In this document: one piece after another, positions 9,300 to 17,897 of the stretch | How positions within the stretch are numbered: position 1 is the stretch's first letter | Layout of the letters: each line of letters begins with the position of its first letter | Notes under the pieces: generated by a model | The model's input: only the letters and a program-made list of their open reading frames with translations | Told to the model about the DNA's origin: nothing | Database searches by the model: none | Program-made: the position numbers and the translations under genes | Assembly: GCF_004118285.1 (NCBI RefSeq) | Contig: NZ_SDHY01000003.1 | Location: 310,001-374,000, forward strand | Direction: 5' to 3' | DNA: 64,000 nucleotides | Source: Aquirufa rosea | Lineage (GTDB): Bacteria > Bacteroidota > Bacteroidia > Cytophagales > Spirosomataceae

Positions 9300-9995
9300 T
9301 CAGATAGAAATTTGGCTGTTTTGCTCCTTTGCTTCCGTTAATTTCCACCAAGGTAAAAAGGGCTTGTCATGGTGCTCATAATGATAACCAAAATTGTAAC
9401 AAGAGATGAAGGCCCAAAGATGATTTTTGGTCTGACTTCTGGATTGATGAATATTATTTGCTTCATGTTCTCCTCGGTGAGGCAAGTAAGTGCCAAAATA
9501 AAACAGCTGGAGGGTGGCAAGGATGGCAGGTAATTCCCAAATCAGGATGATGTTTTCCATGGGAAACCAAATTTTTAAAACATTATAAGTAATAGCCATG
9601 GCCAGAATCTGTGTCCAGTGAACATATTGAAACATAAATTTAAACCACCAAATGAAAAAGTTTCCCTGATGTACATCTGGGTCTTGGTCCGTATTTACGT
9701 AAGCATGATGCATGTGATGCTTTTTCCTCAAAAGACTATAATTGTTAAAGGCAAATAAAGTGGCACATAGTCGGCCGATACCATGATTCAACTTAGGAAA
9801 TTCTGGAGAAACTACTCCGTGAATGGCATCATGTGACGAAATAAAAAGACCTGTATAGAGATGAGTTTGAATCAATATGCCCAAATATAAAAAAGGATTA
9901 TTCCAATTAAGTGGCGTTTGAATCCAGTATATCAAGTGAAGTGACCAACAAAGGATGATTATCCCTGCGCTCCATATACCGGTATATTTTTTCAT
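9300..9995 (-). CDS. crtW: Beta-carotene ketolase, CrtW-type membrane desaturase-fold enzyme
   Basis: Integral membrane di-iron oxygenase, 231 residues from the ATG at 9995. The histidine motifs are SSHDAIHG, KKHHMHHAYVNTDQDPD and YHYEHHDKPFLPWWKL, and LFYFGTYLPHRGEHE lies between. This order and wording match CrtW ketolases, which add 4-keto groups to beta-carotene-type rings. An upstream ATG at 10076 would add 27 residues without family support. No other carotenoid gene is adjacent, so the substrate pathway must be encoded elsewhere. CrtR-type hydroxylases and other fatty-acid desaturases are the alternatives, but they fit less well. Confidence 0.85.
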   Translation of the reverse strand: MKKYTGIWSAGIIILCWSLHLIYWIQTPLNWNNPFLYLGILIQTHLYTGLFISSHDAIHGVVSPEFPKLNHGIGRLCATLFAFNNYSLLRKKHHMHHAYVNTDQDPDVHQGNFFIWWFKFMFQYVHWTQILAMAITYNVLKIWFPMENIILIWELPAILATLQLFYFGTYLPHRGEHEANNIHQSRSQTKNHLWAFISCYNFGYHYEHHDKPFLPWWKLTEAKEQNSQISI

Positions 9996-10005
9996 AAAGG
10001 ATATA

Positions 10006-10013
10006 TAATTTTG
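10006..10013 (+). promoter_or_regulatory. Candidate -7 element for the GH43 gene
   Basis: TAATTTTG matches the Bacteroidota -7 consensus TAnnTTTG and lies about 70 bases before the chosen start of the glycoside hydrolase gene. The -33 side is only T-rich with no clear TTG, so support is moderate. Confidence 0.35.
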
Positions 10014-10080
10014 TCTTTGTAAAATTGGTGTTTTTATCGTTATCAATGTGTATTTTAAGCAATATTTTCGAATCAAAATG

Positions 10081-11835
10081 ATGAAAACCCTCTACTTAAC
10101 ATGGATAATGGCCATTTGTTTGGCAGTCGATAATAGTTCTCTTATAGCACAATCTACTTATTGTAATCCGATGAACTTGGATTACGGTTTTACCCCGATT
10201 CCCAATTTTTCTGAAGCGGGTAGGCACAGGGCCACAGCGGATCCTGTGATAACTTATTTTAAGAATAAGTATTATTTGTTCTCAACCAATCAATGGGGCT
10301 ATTGGTGGAGTAAGGATATGTTGAAATGGAATTTTGTTTCTAGAAGATTTTTGCAACCTTATCACCGAGTATATGATGAATTATGTGCTCCGGCGGTTTT
10401 CGCCATGGGTGATAGTTTATACGTGATTGGATCTACTTATGCCAAAGATTTTACCCTTTGGTCTAGCAGTTCCCCTGATACTGATACCTGGCGGGAATCG
10501 GTACACGCCTTTACCGCGGGAGCTTGGGATCCGGCTTTTTTTCTGGATGATGATGGTCGGCTGTATTTGTACCATGGTTCTAGCAATTTCTATCCGATGT
10601 ATGGTCAGGAGATTGATCGTAAGACCATGCAGCCTACTGGAGAGAGAAAGGAGTTGATTCGTTTGAATGATGAAGTACATGGCTGGGAAAGGTTTGGGGA
10701 GTATCAGGATAATACCTTTTTAAAGCCCTTTATGGAGGGGGCTTGGATGAATAAATACCGCGGAAAATATTACTTGCAATATGGCGCACCGGGTACGGAG
10801 TTTTCATCTTATGGTGATGGAGTCTATATTTCAGATAAGCCTTTGGGACCATTTACTTATCAGGCACACAATCCCTTTTCCTTTAAACCTGGTGGTTTTA
10901 CTCGTGGTGCCGGTCATGGAGCCACTTTTCAAGGACAATATGGAAATTGGTGGCATGTGTCTACTATAACTATTGCCGTTAAAAATAGCTTTGAAAGGCG
11001 TTTAGGATTATGGCCTAGTCGATTCGATGCAGATGGTATTTTGTATACAGAAACGGCTTATGGAGATTATCCGCATAAAATGCCTACCTCGACTTTTGAA
11101 AAGCCCTCAGATTTATTTACTGGATGGATGCTGTTGAATTATAATAAGCCTGTGCGGGTATCATCTAGCTTGCCAGGTTATGGGGCTAATTTTGCAGTGG
11201 ATGAACAAATGAAAACGTATTGGTCGGCGACCTCAGCTAAAAAGGGGGAATTTATCGAGTCTGATTTAGGGGAAATTTCCACTGTTCATGCCGTACAAAT
11301 CAATTACGCGGATCAAGATGTAGATTCAAGTTTTTTGGGTAAAATACCTGGAATATACCATCAATACCGAGTGTTGGCTAGTAAGGATGGTAAAATTTGG
11401 CAATTAATCGTTGATAAATCAAACAATAAAACGGATGTGCCGCACGATTATGTGGAATTGGTTAAGCCGGGGGAATTTAGATATATCAAATTGGTAAATG
11501 AGCACATGGCAGCAGGGAAATTTGCCATCAGCGGATTGAGGGTTTTTGGGAAGGGGCATGGGGAAATGCCAAAAGAAGTTAAGGATTTTGTAGTTCTCCG
11601 AGGAGAGCATGATAAAAGGTCGGCATGGATAAAATGGCGACATGACCCCAAGGCCACTGGATATGTACTATATGCAGGTATCGCACCAGATAAATTATAC
11701 ACCTCAGTTCAAGTCTTTGGAGCCAATGAGTATTATTTTAAATCCATGGATAAGGACAGAACCTATTATTTTCAAATTGAGGCTTTCAATGAAAATGGTA
11801 TAGGTAAAAGAGGCCCCATTTTGAAATCAGAGTAG
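10081..11835 (+). CDS. Glycoside hydrolase family 43-like enzyme with F5/8-type and Fn3-like domains
   Basis: Secreted protein of 584 residues. After the signal peptide (MKTLYLTWIMAICLAVDNSSLIAQ) comes a five-bladed propeller of GH43 type at about 30-340, with the expected acids in TADPVITY (base), AWDPAFFLDDDGRLYL (pKa modulator) and KPFMEGAWMNKYRGKYYL (acid). A discoidin/F5-8C-like carbohydrate-binding domain follows at about 355-490 (DEQMKTYWSATS, IKLVNEHM) and a fibronectin type III-like domain at about 495-580 (ATGYVLYAG, YYFQIEAFNENG). Substrate unknown; arabinosides, xylosides and galactosides are all possible. ATGs at 10048 and 10078 are also in frame. Its end overlaps the convergent DUF2851 gene by 9 bases. 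Confidence 0.85.
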   Translation: MKTLYLTWIMAICLAVDNSSLIAQSTYCNPMNLDYGFTPIPNFSEAGRHRATADPVITYFKNKYYLFSTNQWGYWWSKDMLKWNFVSRRFLQPYHRVYDELCAPAVFAMGDSLYVIGSTYAKDFTLWSSSSPDTDTWRESVHAFTAGAWDPAFFLDDDGRLYLYHGSSNFYPMYGQEIDRKTMQPTGERKELIRLNDEVHGWERFGEYQDNTFLKPFMEGAWMNKYRGKYYLQYGAPGTEFSSYGDGVYISDKPLGPFTYQAHNPFSFKPGGFTRGAGHGATFQGQYGNWWHVSTITIAVKNSFERRLGLWPSRFDADGILYTETAYGDYPHKMPTSTFEKPSDLFTGWMLLNYNKPVRVSSSLPGYGANFAVDEQMKTYWSATSAKKGEFIESDLGEISTVHAVQINYADQDVDSSFLGKIPGIYHQYRVLASKDGKIWQLIVDKSNNKTDVPHDYVELVKPGEFRYIKLVNEHMAAGKFAISGLRVFGKGHGEMPKEVKDFVVLRGEHDKRSAWIKWRHDPKATGYVLYAGIAPDKLYTSVQVFGANEYYFKSMDKDRTYYFQIEAFNENGIGKRGPILKSE

Positions 11836-13095
11836 GATAAATTTACCCACGGAGCAATCCAAGCATTTTTTAGGTTGACAGTAGTGTTTATACCAATGTA
11901 AACAGGCTTGAGAATCATGGGCATTGTTAATGACCAAATCATTTTGGATATAAATACGGGTAATACCATTAAGCTCTGCTTCCATTTCAAAAAGCCATCG
12001 ATATGCTTTTTCGGTATAATGTAGTTTTTGATGTACTTCTGAGTAAGCTAAAAGCAGGGGAATGAAGGTGTTTATACAAATGGACTGAAAGGTTGATTTT
12101 CCAATTTGGTTGCGGGGTTTTTTACTCATTTTCCCAAAATGGTAATGTTTAATCCAATAGGAATCCGCGCTAAGCTCAAATAGTTTTCGTATGACATTCA
12201 GGTCGTTGAATTCTAGTAAAATTGAAATTAAGGAACAATTGTTCCGTATAACTTCTGCAAACTGTGCGAGGCGGATGGTTGGAAAATTGGCGGGTCTAAG
12301 GCGTAAAAATTTCCAATCAGACAGTTTTAAATAGGATTCTTCCCATTGGTATTTCTTTTTGAGATGAATGTATTCTCTTCTAAGCTCCCAATGGTACTCA
12401 TCTTTGATGGGTTCTTCTAACATACCTGCTTGCCCCATCATGGCAGCTTCTATGCTTAAAGGTCTATCTCGATTTCTCCAAATTAATTTGAGAGGAATGG
12501 CCCTGCTAAGTCGCAACATAGGTTCAGCATTAAGTCCAAAACCAAAGCTTTTACACAGAGACTGATAGAAGGTTTCCTCCCAATCTTGTTGGTTGCAATG
12601 CCATAGTTCCAAGACGGCTCTGCATTTTGATTTCATCCTTTTTTCTGCACAAAGGGTGAGCATTTGAGTTTTTAGTTCATGTGGTACTTCCTGAAAAAAG
12701 GGTTGACAAGTTAGGTTGTTGGTCGAGGCTCTAGCCAATTCCATTAAGTTTTCTTTTTGCACCCGATGGCATAATTCCAAGGTAGCTATTTCACGTCCAT
12801 CTTGATAATAGATAGGTAAATCTGCTTTCCAAACTACATGCAAAATCACATTTTCAAAATCGCTGTCTTGGTGATGCGCATGTGCAAGCCAATCAGAGGA
12901 CAATACGTGCAACTCCACCGATCCAATCCAAGCCATAGGTCCTAGGATGATGTGAGCCTCTTGAAAATCCGCACCAGCATGTGTATTTAGATAGCCAGGG
13001 TGGATGATTTGGAGAAATTCGCCTTGCTGAGTTTGCAGGTTTTTGGGGTTGAAGCGTTGTTTGCTCCAAATTTGACTTAGGATGAGCTCGTTCAT
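11827..13095 (-). CDS. DUF2851 family protein
   Basis: Protein of 422 residues recognised as DUF2851 by its opening (LSQIWSKQRFNPKNLQTQQGE, cut here to the motif area), IHPGYLNTHAGADFQEAHI, WIGSVELHVLSSDWLAHAHH and DFENVILHVVWKADL. The family is widespread in Bacteroidota and has no established function. A Cys-rich end (QPKKCLDCSVGKF) resembles a metal-binding knuckle. The start codon lies inside an 11-bp hairpin arm (see the separate entry), which suggests translational control. It converges on the GH43 gene with a 9-base overlap. Confidence 0.8.
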   Translation of the reverse strand: MNELILSQIWSKQRFNPKNLQTQQGEFLQIIHPGYLNTHAGADFQEAHIILGPMAWIGSVELHVLSSDWLAHAHHQDSDFENVILHVVWKADLPIYYQDGREIATLELCHRVQKENLMELARASTNNLTCQPFFQEVPHELKTQMLTLCAEKRMKSKCRAVLELWHCNQQDWEETFYQSLCKSFGFGLNAEPMLRLSRAIPLKLIWRNRDRPLSIEAAMMGQAGMLEEPIKDEYHWELRREYIHLKKKYQWEESYLKLSDWKFLRLRPANFPTIRLAQFAEVIRNNCSLISILLEFNDLNVIRKLFELSADSYWIKHYHFGKMSKKPRNQIGKSTFQSICINTFIPLLLAYSEVHQKLHYTEKAYRWLFEMEAELNGITRIYIQNDLVINNAHDSQACLHWYKHYCQPKKCLDCSVGKFILL

Positions 13096-13141
13096 GGCTA
13101 GATATAGAACCTATTTGTTAGGTCTAGGCAATCTAGCCATG
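13093..13141 (-). promoter_or_regulatory. Hairpin enclosing the DUF2851 start codon
   Basis: CATGGCTAGAT (13093-13103) and ATCTAGCCATG (13131-13141) form a perfect 11-bp inverted repeat. An inner ACCTA/TAGGT pairing lies in the loop. On the minus strand the right-hand arm of the RNA hairpin contains the ATG of the DUF2851 gene (13095-13093). The first arm contains another ATG opening a 9-codon frame that closes with TAG before the main start. Role in translation control is inferred; a dispersed palindromic repeat is also possible. Confidence 0.45.
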
Positions 13142-13195
13142 GAAAATATAAGTTGTTTGGTATTCTAAAGTTTTACCTTTGACATGATGATATTA

Positions 13196-14095
13196 TCAGT
13201 TTTTGGTCTGATTAACTTGGTACACGCCCCAAAGTAAGATGCACATGAATACGATTTGGGACCAATAAATACTTTCTCCATCCAATAAACCCCAAATGAC
13301 GGCCACGATTGGGATTAAATAAGTGACCGAACTGGCCACAAGGGCATTGGTCCACTTGATCAATTGATTGAAGAGAACCATGGCTATAGCTGAACCGAAA
13401 AGTCCTAAGGCCATGGCGGCAACTAGCGGCCAAATAGCAGCATGGTCAGACAGGGGACGGGCGAAGAAGCCTGAGTAAGCTAAAAGCATCAGGGCTAAAG
13501 GACCAATGAGCATGAATACCCCAGCGGTGGAAGTGAGGGGGTGGATATCAGAGAATTTAGATTTTACGGTGTGTAAATTGATGCCATATAAGAAGGTAGC
13601 TAAAATCACCCAAAGAGCATGCACGTTGAATTGAAGACTAAAGCTCTTACCTGCTACCAATAAGCCTATACATCCAATTAGACCCAAAACGATTCCTCCG
13701 GTTTGTTTTAACTCAAATTTTTGTTGGAATAGGAGAATACCAATGATCAAGGTAAATAATGGAGTAAAGGCATTTAACATTCCAGACAAGGCGCTAGGCA
13801 AATGTTCCCCAGCTATGGAAAATAAAATGGCTGGCAATAAATTTCCTGTTAATCCAGCTAAGAGAAAGGAGGGCCAGTGATTGGCTTGAATGTACTTTCT
13901 TCTTTTGATGAATAAAGGAAAAAAAAATAAAGCTGCCGAAACAATACGTAAAGCTCCCACCTCCATAGCGGAATAGGTGCTAAGGCTTTTTTTAACTAAA
14001 ATAAATGAGCTCCCCCAGATGATAGAAATGGCTGCAATGGCCAAAGCCACCCATAATGTGGGAACTTTTTGTTGGACTGATTTTTCTTTATTCAT
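13196..14095 (-). CDS. EamA family (DMT superfamily) transporter
   Basis: Ten-helix membrane protein of about 299 residues with two EamA repeats. The first repeat opens with WVALAIAAISIIWGSSFILVK and the second with ALWVILATFLYGINLHTV. The SSVTYLIPIVAVIWGLLDGE segment near the end is the usual helix 9 region. Such proteins export metabolites or amino acids, but the substrate cannot be inferred. The ATG at 14095 (MNKEKSVQQK) overlaps the dusB stop by 8 bases, indicating translational coupling. A longer frame from 14122 would run further into dusB. Confidence 0.87.
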   Translation of the reverse strand: MNKEKSVQQKVPTLWVALAIAAISIIWGSSFILVKKSLSTYSAMEVGALRIVSAALFFFPLFIKRRKYIQANHWPSFLLAGLTGNLLPAILFSIAGEHLPSALSGMLNAFTPLFTLIIGILLFQQKFELKQTGGIVLGLIGCIGLLVAGKSFSLQFNVHALWVILATFLYGINLHTVKSKFSDIHPLTSTAGVFMLIGPLALMLLAYSGFFARPLSDHAAIWPLVAAMALGLFGSAIAMVLFNQLIKWTNALVASSVTYLIPIVAVIWGLLDGESIYWSQIVFMCILLWGVYQVNQTKN

Positions 14096-15080
14096 GGACA
14101 ACTGTCTGATAATGCTCCGCAATTTCTCTCAAAATTTGAGATATTTCTTCGTAGGAATGAGAAGTAACTAATCTACTTCTGAACGGTTTGAAATGATCCA
14201 TGCCTCGGAAATAATTGGCATAATGTCTGCGCATTTCTACAATACCCCCATGATTTCCTTTCCAACGAATGGAGAAATCGAGGTGACTCTGACAAACCCG
14301 AATACGTTCTTCTAAATTAGGAGGATCTAAATGGGTGCCTGTTTGGATAAAATGTTTGATTTCATTGAAAATCCAAGGGTAACCGATGGTGGCTCGTCCA
14401 ATCATGATACCATCTACACCATATCTATTTTTATATTCTAAGGCTTTTTCTGGGGTATCAATGTCTCCATTTCCGAAAATAGGTATTTTGATCCGAGGAT
14501 TATTCTTGACTTTGGCAATTAATTCCCAATTTGCTTCGCCTTTGTACATCTGTACACGTGTACGGCCATGGATGCTCAAAGCTTGAATACCTATATCTTG
14601 TAATCTTTCAGCTACATCTTCAATGTTTTTGGTAGACTCATCCCAACCCAATCTGGTTTTCACGGTAACAGGTAAATTAGTCGCGTCCACCACAGCTTTG
14701 GTCATGGCGACCATTTTGGGAATATCTTGCAAAAGGGCAGCACCGGCACCTTTGCAAGCCACCTGTTTGACTGGACAACCGTAATTGATGTCGATTAAAT
14801 CAGGTCCGGCTTGTGTGGCAATTTCGGTACAAGAGGCCATCGTTTCTATGGATGAGCCAAAAAGTTGAATACCAATTGGGCGTTCATATTCAAAAATATC
14901 TAGCTTTTGAACGCTTTTGGCAGCATCTCTGATTAATCCCTCAGAGGATATAAATTCAGTATACATCAGGTCTGCTCCATTCTCTTTGCAAACCGCGCGG
15001 AAAGGAGGGTCAGATACATCTTCCATGGGTGCCAAAAGCAGAGGGAAAGATCCTAATTCGATGTTGCCTATTTTTACCAT
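14088..15080 (-). CDS. dusB: tRNA-dihydrouridine synthase B
   Basis: FMN-dependent reductase of uridines in the tRNA D-loop, 330 residues. Family motifs seen: LLLAPMEDVSDPPFR (FMN site), LIDINYGCPVKQVACKGAGAALL (catalytic Cys region), TVKTRLGWDE, SIHGRTRVQMYKGEANW and GNGDIDTPEKA, followed by GIMIGRATIGYPW. The C-terminal helical domain ends with HYANYFRGM. The start at 15080 (MVKIGNIELG) fits the family; an ATG two codons earlier at 15086 is possible. It is the first gene of a pair with the EamA transporter. Confidence 0.95.
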   Translation of the reverse strand: MVKIGNIELGSFPLLLAPMEDVSDPPFRAVCKENGADLMYTEFISSEGLIRDAAKSVQKLDIFEYERPIGIQLFGSSIETMASCTEIATQAGPDLIDINYGCPVKQVACKGAGAALLQDIPKMVAMTKAVVDATNLPVTVKTRLGWDESTKNIEDVAERLQDIGIQALSIHGRTRVQMYKGEANWELIAKVKNNPRIKIPIFGNGDIDTPEKALEYKNRYGVDGIMIGRATIGYPWIFNEIKHFIQTGTHLDPPNLEERIRVCQSHLDFSIRWKGNHGGIVEMRRHYANYFRGMDHFKPFRSRLVTSHSYEEISQILREIAEHYQTVVHE

Positions 15081-15113
15081 TCTCATTAAAAATTCAGTAA
15101 ATTTACTACCATT

Positions 15114-16067
15114 ATGGAAGAAAACTATATTTCTGGACCCGCGCGTTGGTTTGGATTAATTTCAAAGTTGCTCAGTTTATTAGGATTTTTTCTCCTAGGG
15201 AGCTTTTTAGGGCAGTTTTTTGGATTAATGGCGGTGGTTTTAATATTGGAAATTCCTGCTGACAATGTACCTGAATTTCAAAAATTGATGTTGGATTTCA
15301 TGGCAAATCCAGAGAAATATCAAGATGGTTTTAAGGGGGTTATGGCATTGCAGTGGTTTGTTTCATTGTTCTCTTTTGTAGGAGGTACTTGGGCCTATCT
15401 ACGATTTATTGAAAAGAGGACTTTATATGATTTGAGTCCTATCACTGCGCCTTCTCTTCGGATTTTTTCTTGGGCTATTATCGCTTTGTTAGTATCTATA
15501 CCCTTGATGGAATTTATTATTGAATGGAATCAGTCCATTATTCTACCTCCTGGTTATGAGGCTTTGGAAACTTGGATGCGAGCTTCTGAGGATAATATGG
15601 CTAGGCTAACTAAGTTTTTACTGAATTTTGAGACTCCCATGGATTTTGTCACTGCCCTAGCAGTAATCGCAGGAATGGCGGCCATTGGTGAGGAATTGTT
15701 TTTTAGAGGGGCTTTGCAAAATTTGTTTGAAAGGCATTTGGGGAATGCACATGCGGCTATTTGGTTGTCTGCGGCTATATTCTCTTTTATTCATTTTCAA
15801 TTTTATGGCTTTATCCCAAGAATGATACTAGGTGCATTTTTTGGGTATTTGTACGTGTGGTTTAGGAATATTTGGTTACCCATATTAGCGCATTTTTTTA
15901 ATAATGCATGGACATTAACCTTGTCCTATTTACATCAGGAAAAAGTAATTGATTTGGATCCGGAACAAGTGGGGGAAGTAATTCCTTTTTGGTCGTCAGT
16001 AGTTTCATTAATCTTCTTTATATATTACATTCGTTTATTACATCAACAAAAAGAAGAAGAGTTATGA
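15114..16067 (+). CDS. CPBP family intramembrane glutamic endopeptidase
   Basis: Membrane protein of 317 residues with about eight hydrophobic segments. The CPBP/Abi motifs are present: GEELFFRGALQ (EExxxR), AIFSFIHFQFYGFIPRMILGAFFGYLY (FxxxH), and LPILAHFFNNA (HxxxN). These enzymes cleave CAAX-type or other membrane substrates, or serve in bacteriocin immunity. The stop codon overlaps the next start in ATGA, so it is coupled to the DUF2007 gene and probably cdsA. It lies on the opposite strand to the TOMM cluster about 2 kb away, with no evidence of a link. Confidence 0.88.
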   Translation: MEENYISGPARWFGLISKLLSLLGFFLLGSFLGQFFGLMAVVLILEIPADNVPEFQKLMLDFMANPEKYQDGFKGVMALQWFVSLFSFVGGTWAYLRFIEKRTLYDLSPITAPSLRIFSWAIIALLVSIPLMEFIIEWNQSIILPPGYEALETWMRASEDNMARLTKFLLNFETPMDFVTALAVIAGMAAIGEELFFRGALQNLFERHLGNAHAAIWLSAAIFSFIHFQFYGFIPRMILGAFFGYLYVWFRNIWLPILAHFFNNAWTLTLSYLHQEKVIDLDPEQVGEVIPFWSSVVSLIFFIYYIRLLHQQKEEEL

Positions 16068-16270
16068 TGATGGATTGGGTTTTAGTGGGAAGTTCTTCCA
16101 ATGGCATTGATTTGGAATTACAAAAATCGATGTTAATGGAGCGCTATGACATTCCAGCCGTGGTAATCAATAAAAAGGTTAGCCCATATAATCTTGGGGT
16201 GTACGAATTATATGTACATGAAGATCATTTGGAAACGGCTCAACTAGCCATCAAAGAATCAATGAATTAA
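16064..16270 (+). CDS. DUF2007 domain protein (putative signal-transducing protein)
   Basis: Small cytosolic protein of 68 residues from the first of three overlapping ATGs (16064, 16067, 16070). The sequence MDWVLVGSSSNGIDLELQKSML with PAVVINKKVSPYNLGVYELYV matches the DUF2007 fold, a ferredoxin-like domain often found as a single-domain protein in Bacteroidota. The start overlaps the CPBP protease stop, so it is translated from the same mRNA. cdsA begins 8 bases after its stop. The function is not established; an upstream extension to 15989 would lie inside the protease gene and is not supported. Confidence 0.85.
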   Translation: MMMDWVLVGSSSNGIDLELQKSMLMERYDIPAVVINKKVSPYNLGVYELYVHEDHLETAQLAIKESMN

Positions 16271-16278
16271 TTTTATCT

Positions 16279-17109
16279 ATGGGATTATCAAATTTGAGTA
16301 ATTTATGGCAAAGGGTAATTGCGGCCTTAATTGCTATTCCTTTTTTGTTGTTCTGTATTAATTTCAACGATTATACTTTTCTGGGTTTATTTTTGTTGAT
16401 TGGAGTGTTAGCCCAGTTGGAGTTTTATAAATTAGTGGGAAGTTTAGAGGGGAATTTACCATTGACCTTTTATGGTACCTTTTGTGGAGTAGTCTTGCAT
16501 TTGCTGACATTTTTTATTGAGAAAGGTATGATAGGTTATCATAATTATTACATATTGTCTCCACTATTAACGGTCATATTTTTTATCAAATTATATAAAT
16601 CCAATGACGGAAAGCCCTTTCAAAACATAGCATTCACCTTTTTAGGGATTATTTATGTGGCATTGCCTTTTGCTTTATTGACGGTTTTGGCCTTTATGCG
16701 ATCAGGTACTTATGACCCTAATATTATAATGGGTTGTTTATTTTTGTTGTGGGCTAGTGATTCTGGGGCTTATTTTGCCGGAACCTATTTTGGCAAAACT
16801 AAATTGTTTGAAAGAGTTTCTCCTAAAAAATCTTGGGAGGGCTTAATTGGAGGACTGATTTGCGCCATGCTGACAGCTTATATAATTTCAGGTTATTTTA
16901 CCAATTATGAAGTATGGGAATGGTTTGCTATAGGGGGAATCATAGTGGTGGCAGGTACTTATGGTGATTTAGTGGAATCTTTATTTAAACGCAGTATTAA
17001 TATTAAGGATTCAGCGAATACGATACCAGGTCATGGAGGATTTTTAGATCGCTTTGATGGCTTGTTGTTATCTATTCCATTTATTATCACCTTTTTAAAA
17101 TTATTTTAA
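16279..17109 (+). CDS. cdsA: Phosphatidate cytidylyltransferase
   Basis: Polytopic membrane enzyme of 276 residues that makes CDP-diacylglycerol from phosphatidic acid and CTP. The C-terminal CDS signature is intact: FERVSPKKSWEGLIGG, then YGDLVESLFKR and IKDSANTIPGHGGFLDRFDGLL with its metal-binding acidic residues. The N-terminal half is a series of hydrophobic helices. It is the last gene of a probable operon with the CPBP protease and DUF2007 genes. Confidence 0.96.
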   Translation: MGLSNLSNLWQRVIAALIAIPFLLFCINFNDYTFLGLFLLIGVLAQLEFYKLVGSLEGNLPLTFYGTFCGVVLHLLTFFIEKGMIGYHNYYILSPLLTVIFFIKLYKSNDGKPFQNIAFTFLGIIYVALPFALLTVLAFMRSGTYDPNIIMGCLFLLWASDSGAYFAGTYFGKTKLFERVSPKKSWEGLIGGLICAMLTAYIISGYFTNYEVWEWFAIGGIIVVAGTYGDLVESLFKRSINIKDSANTIPGHGGFLDRFDGLLLSIPFIITFLKLF

Positions 17110-17155
17110 TTTTCATTCGTTAAGCCAACGTATATTTGAGGTTGAAATTAACATT

Positions 17156-17896
17156 ATGAAGTGCAGCTCGATGAAAATTGACAAACGAGGATTATTCGGA
17201 CTTTTCTTTTTGCTAGCATGTCTTGGTCAAGATGTTTTGGCGCAAGGCCAAGATAAAACGGTTTTGTTTTTAGGTAGAGTGGTGACAGCCAGTAAAGCAG
17301 AAGATTTACCTTTAGCCTATGTCTACAATCCTAAAGCGGGTCGGGGGGCTCTCAGTGATAATTTTGGCATGGTTGAGATGTATGTTTTCCCAGGTGATAG
17401 CTTGGTATTTACCTATGTAGGTTATCAAAAGAAATATTACATCATCCCTAAAAATACGGATCAGGTACATAGGGCCATAATTTCACTTTCTGAGGAATCT
17501 AAAATTTTATCCGAGGTAAAGGTCTTTCCTCACAGCTCAGAGGAGGAGTTTAAACAAGCCTTCTTGAAAATGCGCTTGCGAGATGAAAAGCAGAGAGGTA
17601 TTTTGGCCAATAATTTGGAACAATCAAAACTGAACGTTTTTGCCTTACAGGCTGGCATGGGCGCATCGGCTAATTTTAGAAACTTTTCAGATCAAATGGT
17701 CTCTGCGCAGGCAAACAAGACATTCTTTGCTAGTCCTATGCTTTCTTTAACCAATCCTTTTGCATGGATTAGTTTTATTCAATCCATCAAAAATGGAGAT
17801 TTAAAGAAAAAAGAATGGAAAAAGGCTTATGAATTTTTGCCCAAAGAAAATATTTCCAGGCAGCAATTCTTGAGAGAGACGAATTCCAACAAATAG
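17156..17896 (+). CDS. Exported protein with carboxypeptidase regulatory-like domain
   Basis: Protein of 246 residues with a signal peptide (LFGLFFLLACLGQDVLAQG). A CarboxypepD_reg-like beta-sandwich follows at about 38-115 (FLGRVVTASKAEDLPLAYVYN, VFPGDSLVFTYVGYQKKYY), and then a charged helical region. This is the layout of Bacteroidota proteins that carry a TonB-receptor-like N-terminal domain but no barrel. Function unknown. Its stop is one base from the stop of the convergent TOMM-cluster receptor, so the two transcripts must overlap. An alternative start is 17171. Confidence 0.75.
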   Translation: MKCSSMKIDKRGLFGLFFLLACLGQDVLAQGQDKTVLFLGRVVTASKAEDLPLAYVYNPKAGRGALSDNFGMVEMYVFPGDSLVFTYVGYQKKYYIIPKNTDQVHRAIISLSEESKILSEVKVFPHSSEEEFKQAFLKMRLRDEKQRGILANNLEQSKLNVFALQAGMGASANFRNFSDQMVSAQANKTFFASPMLSLTNPFAWISFIQSIKNGDLKKKEWKKAYEFLPKENISRQQFLRETNSNK

Positions 17897-17897
17897 C

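Noticed and set aside
13212-13433. Additional frames inside EamA, dusB and other genes
   Set aside because: They are shadows in other frames of well-supported genes and show no family motifs.
15114-16067. CPBP protease as the leader peptidase of the TOMM cluster
   Set aside because: CPBP proteases serve streptolysin-type clusters, but this gene is on the opposite strand, about 2 kb away, in an operon with DUF2007 and cdsA.
17156-17896. Exported carboxypeptidase-like-domain protein as part of the TOMM cluster
   Set aside because: It abuts the receptor but is convergent and follows cdsA; nothing in it points to peptide modification.
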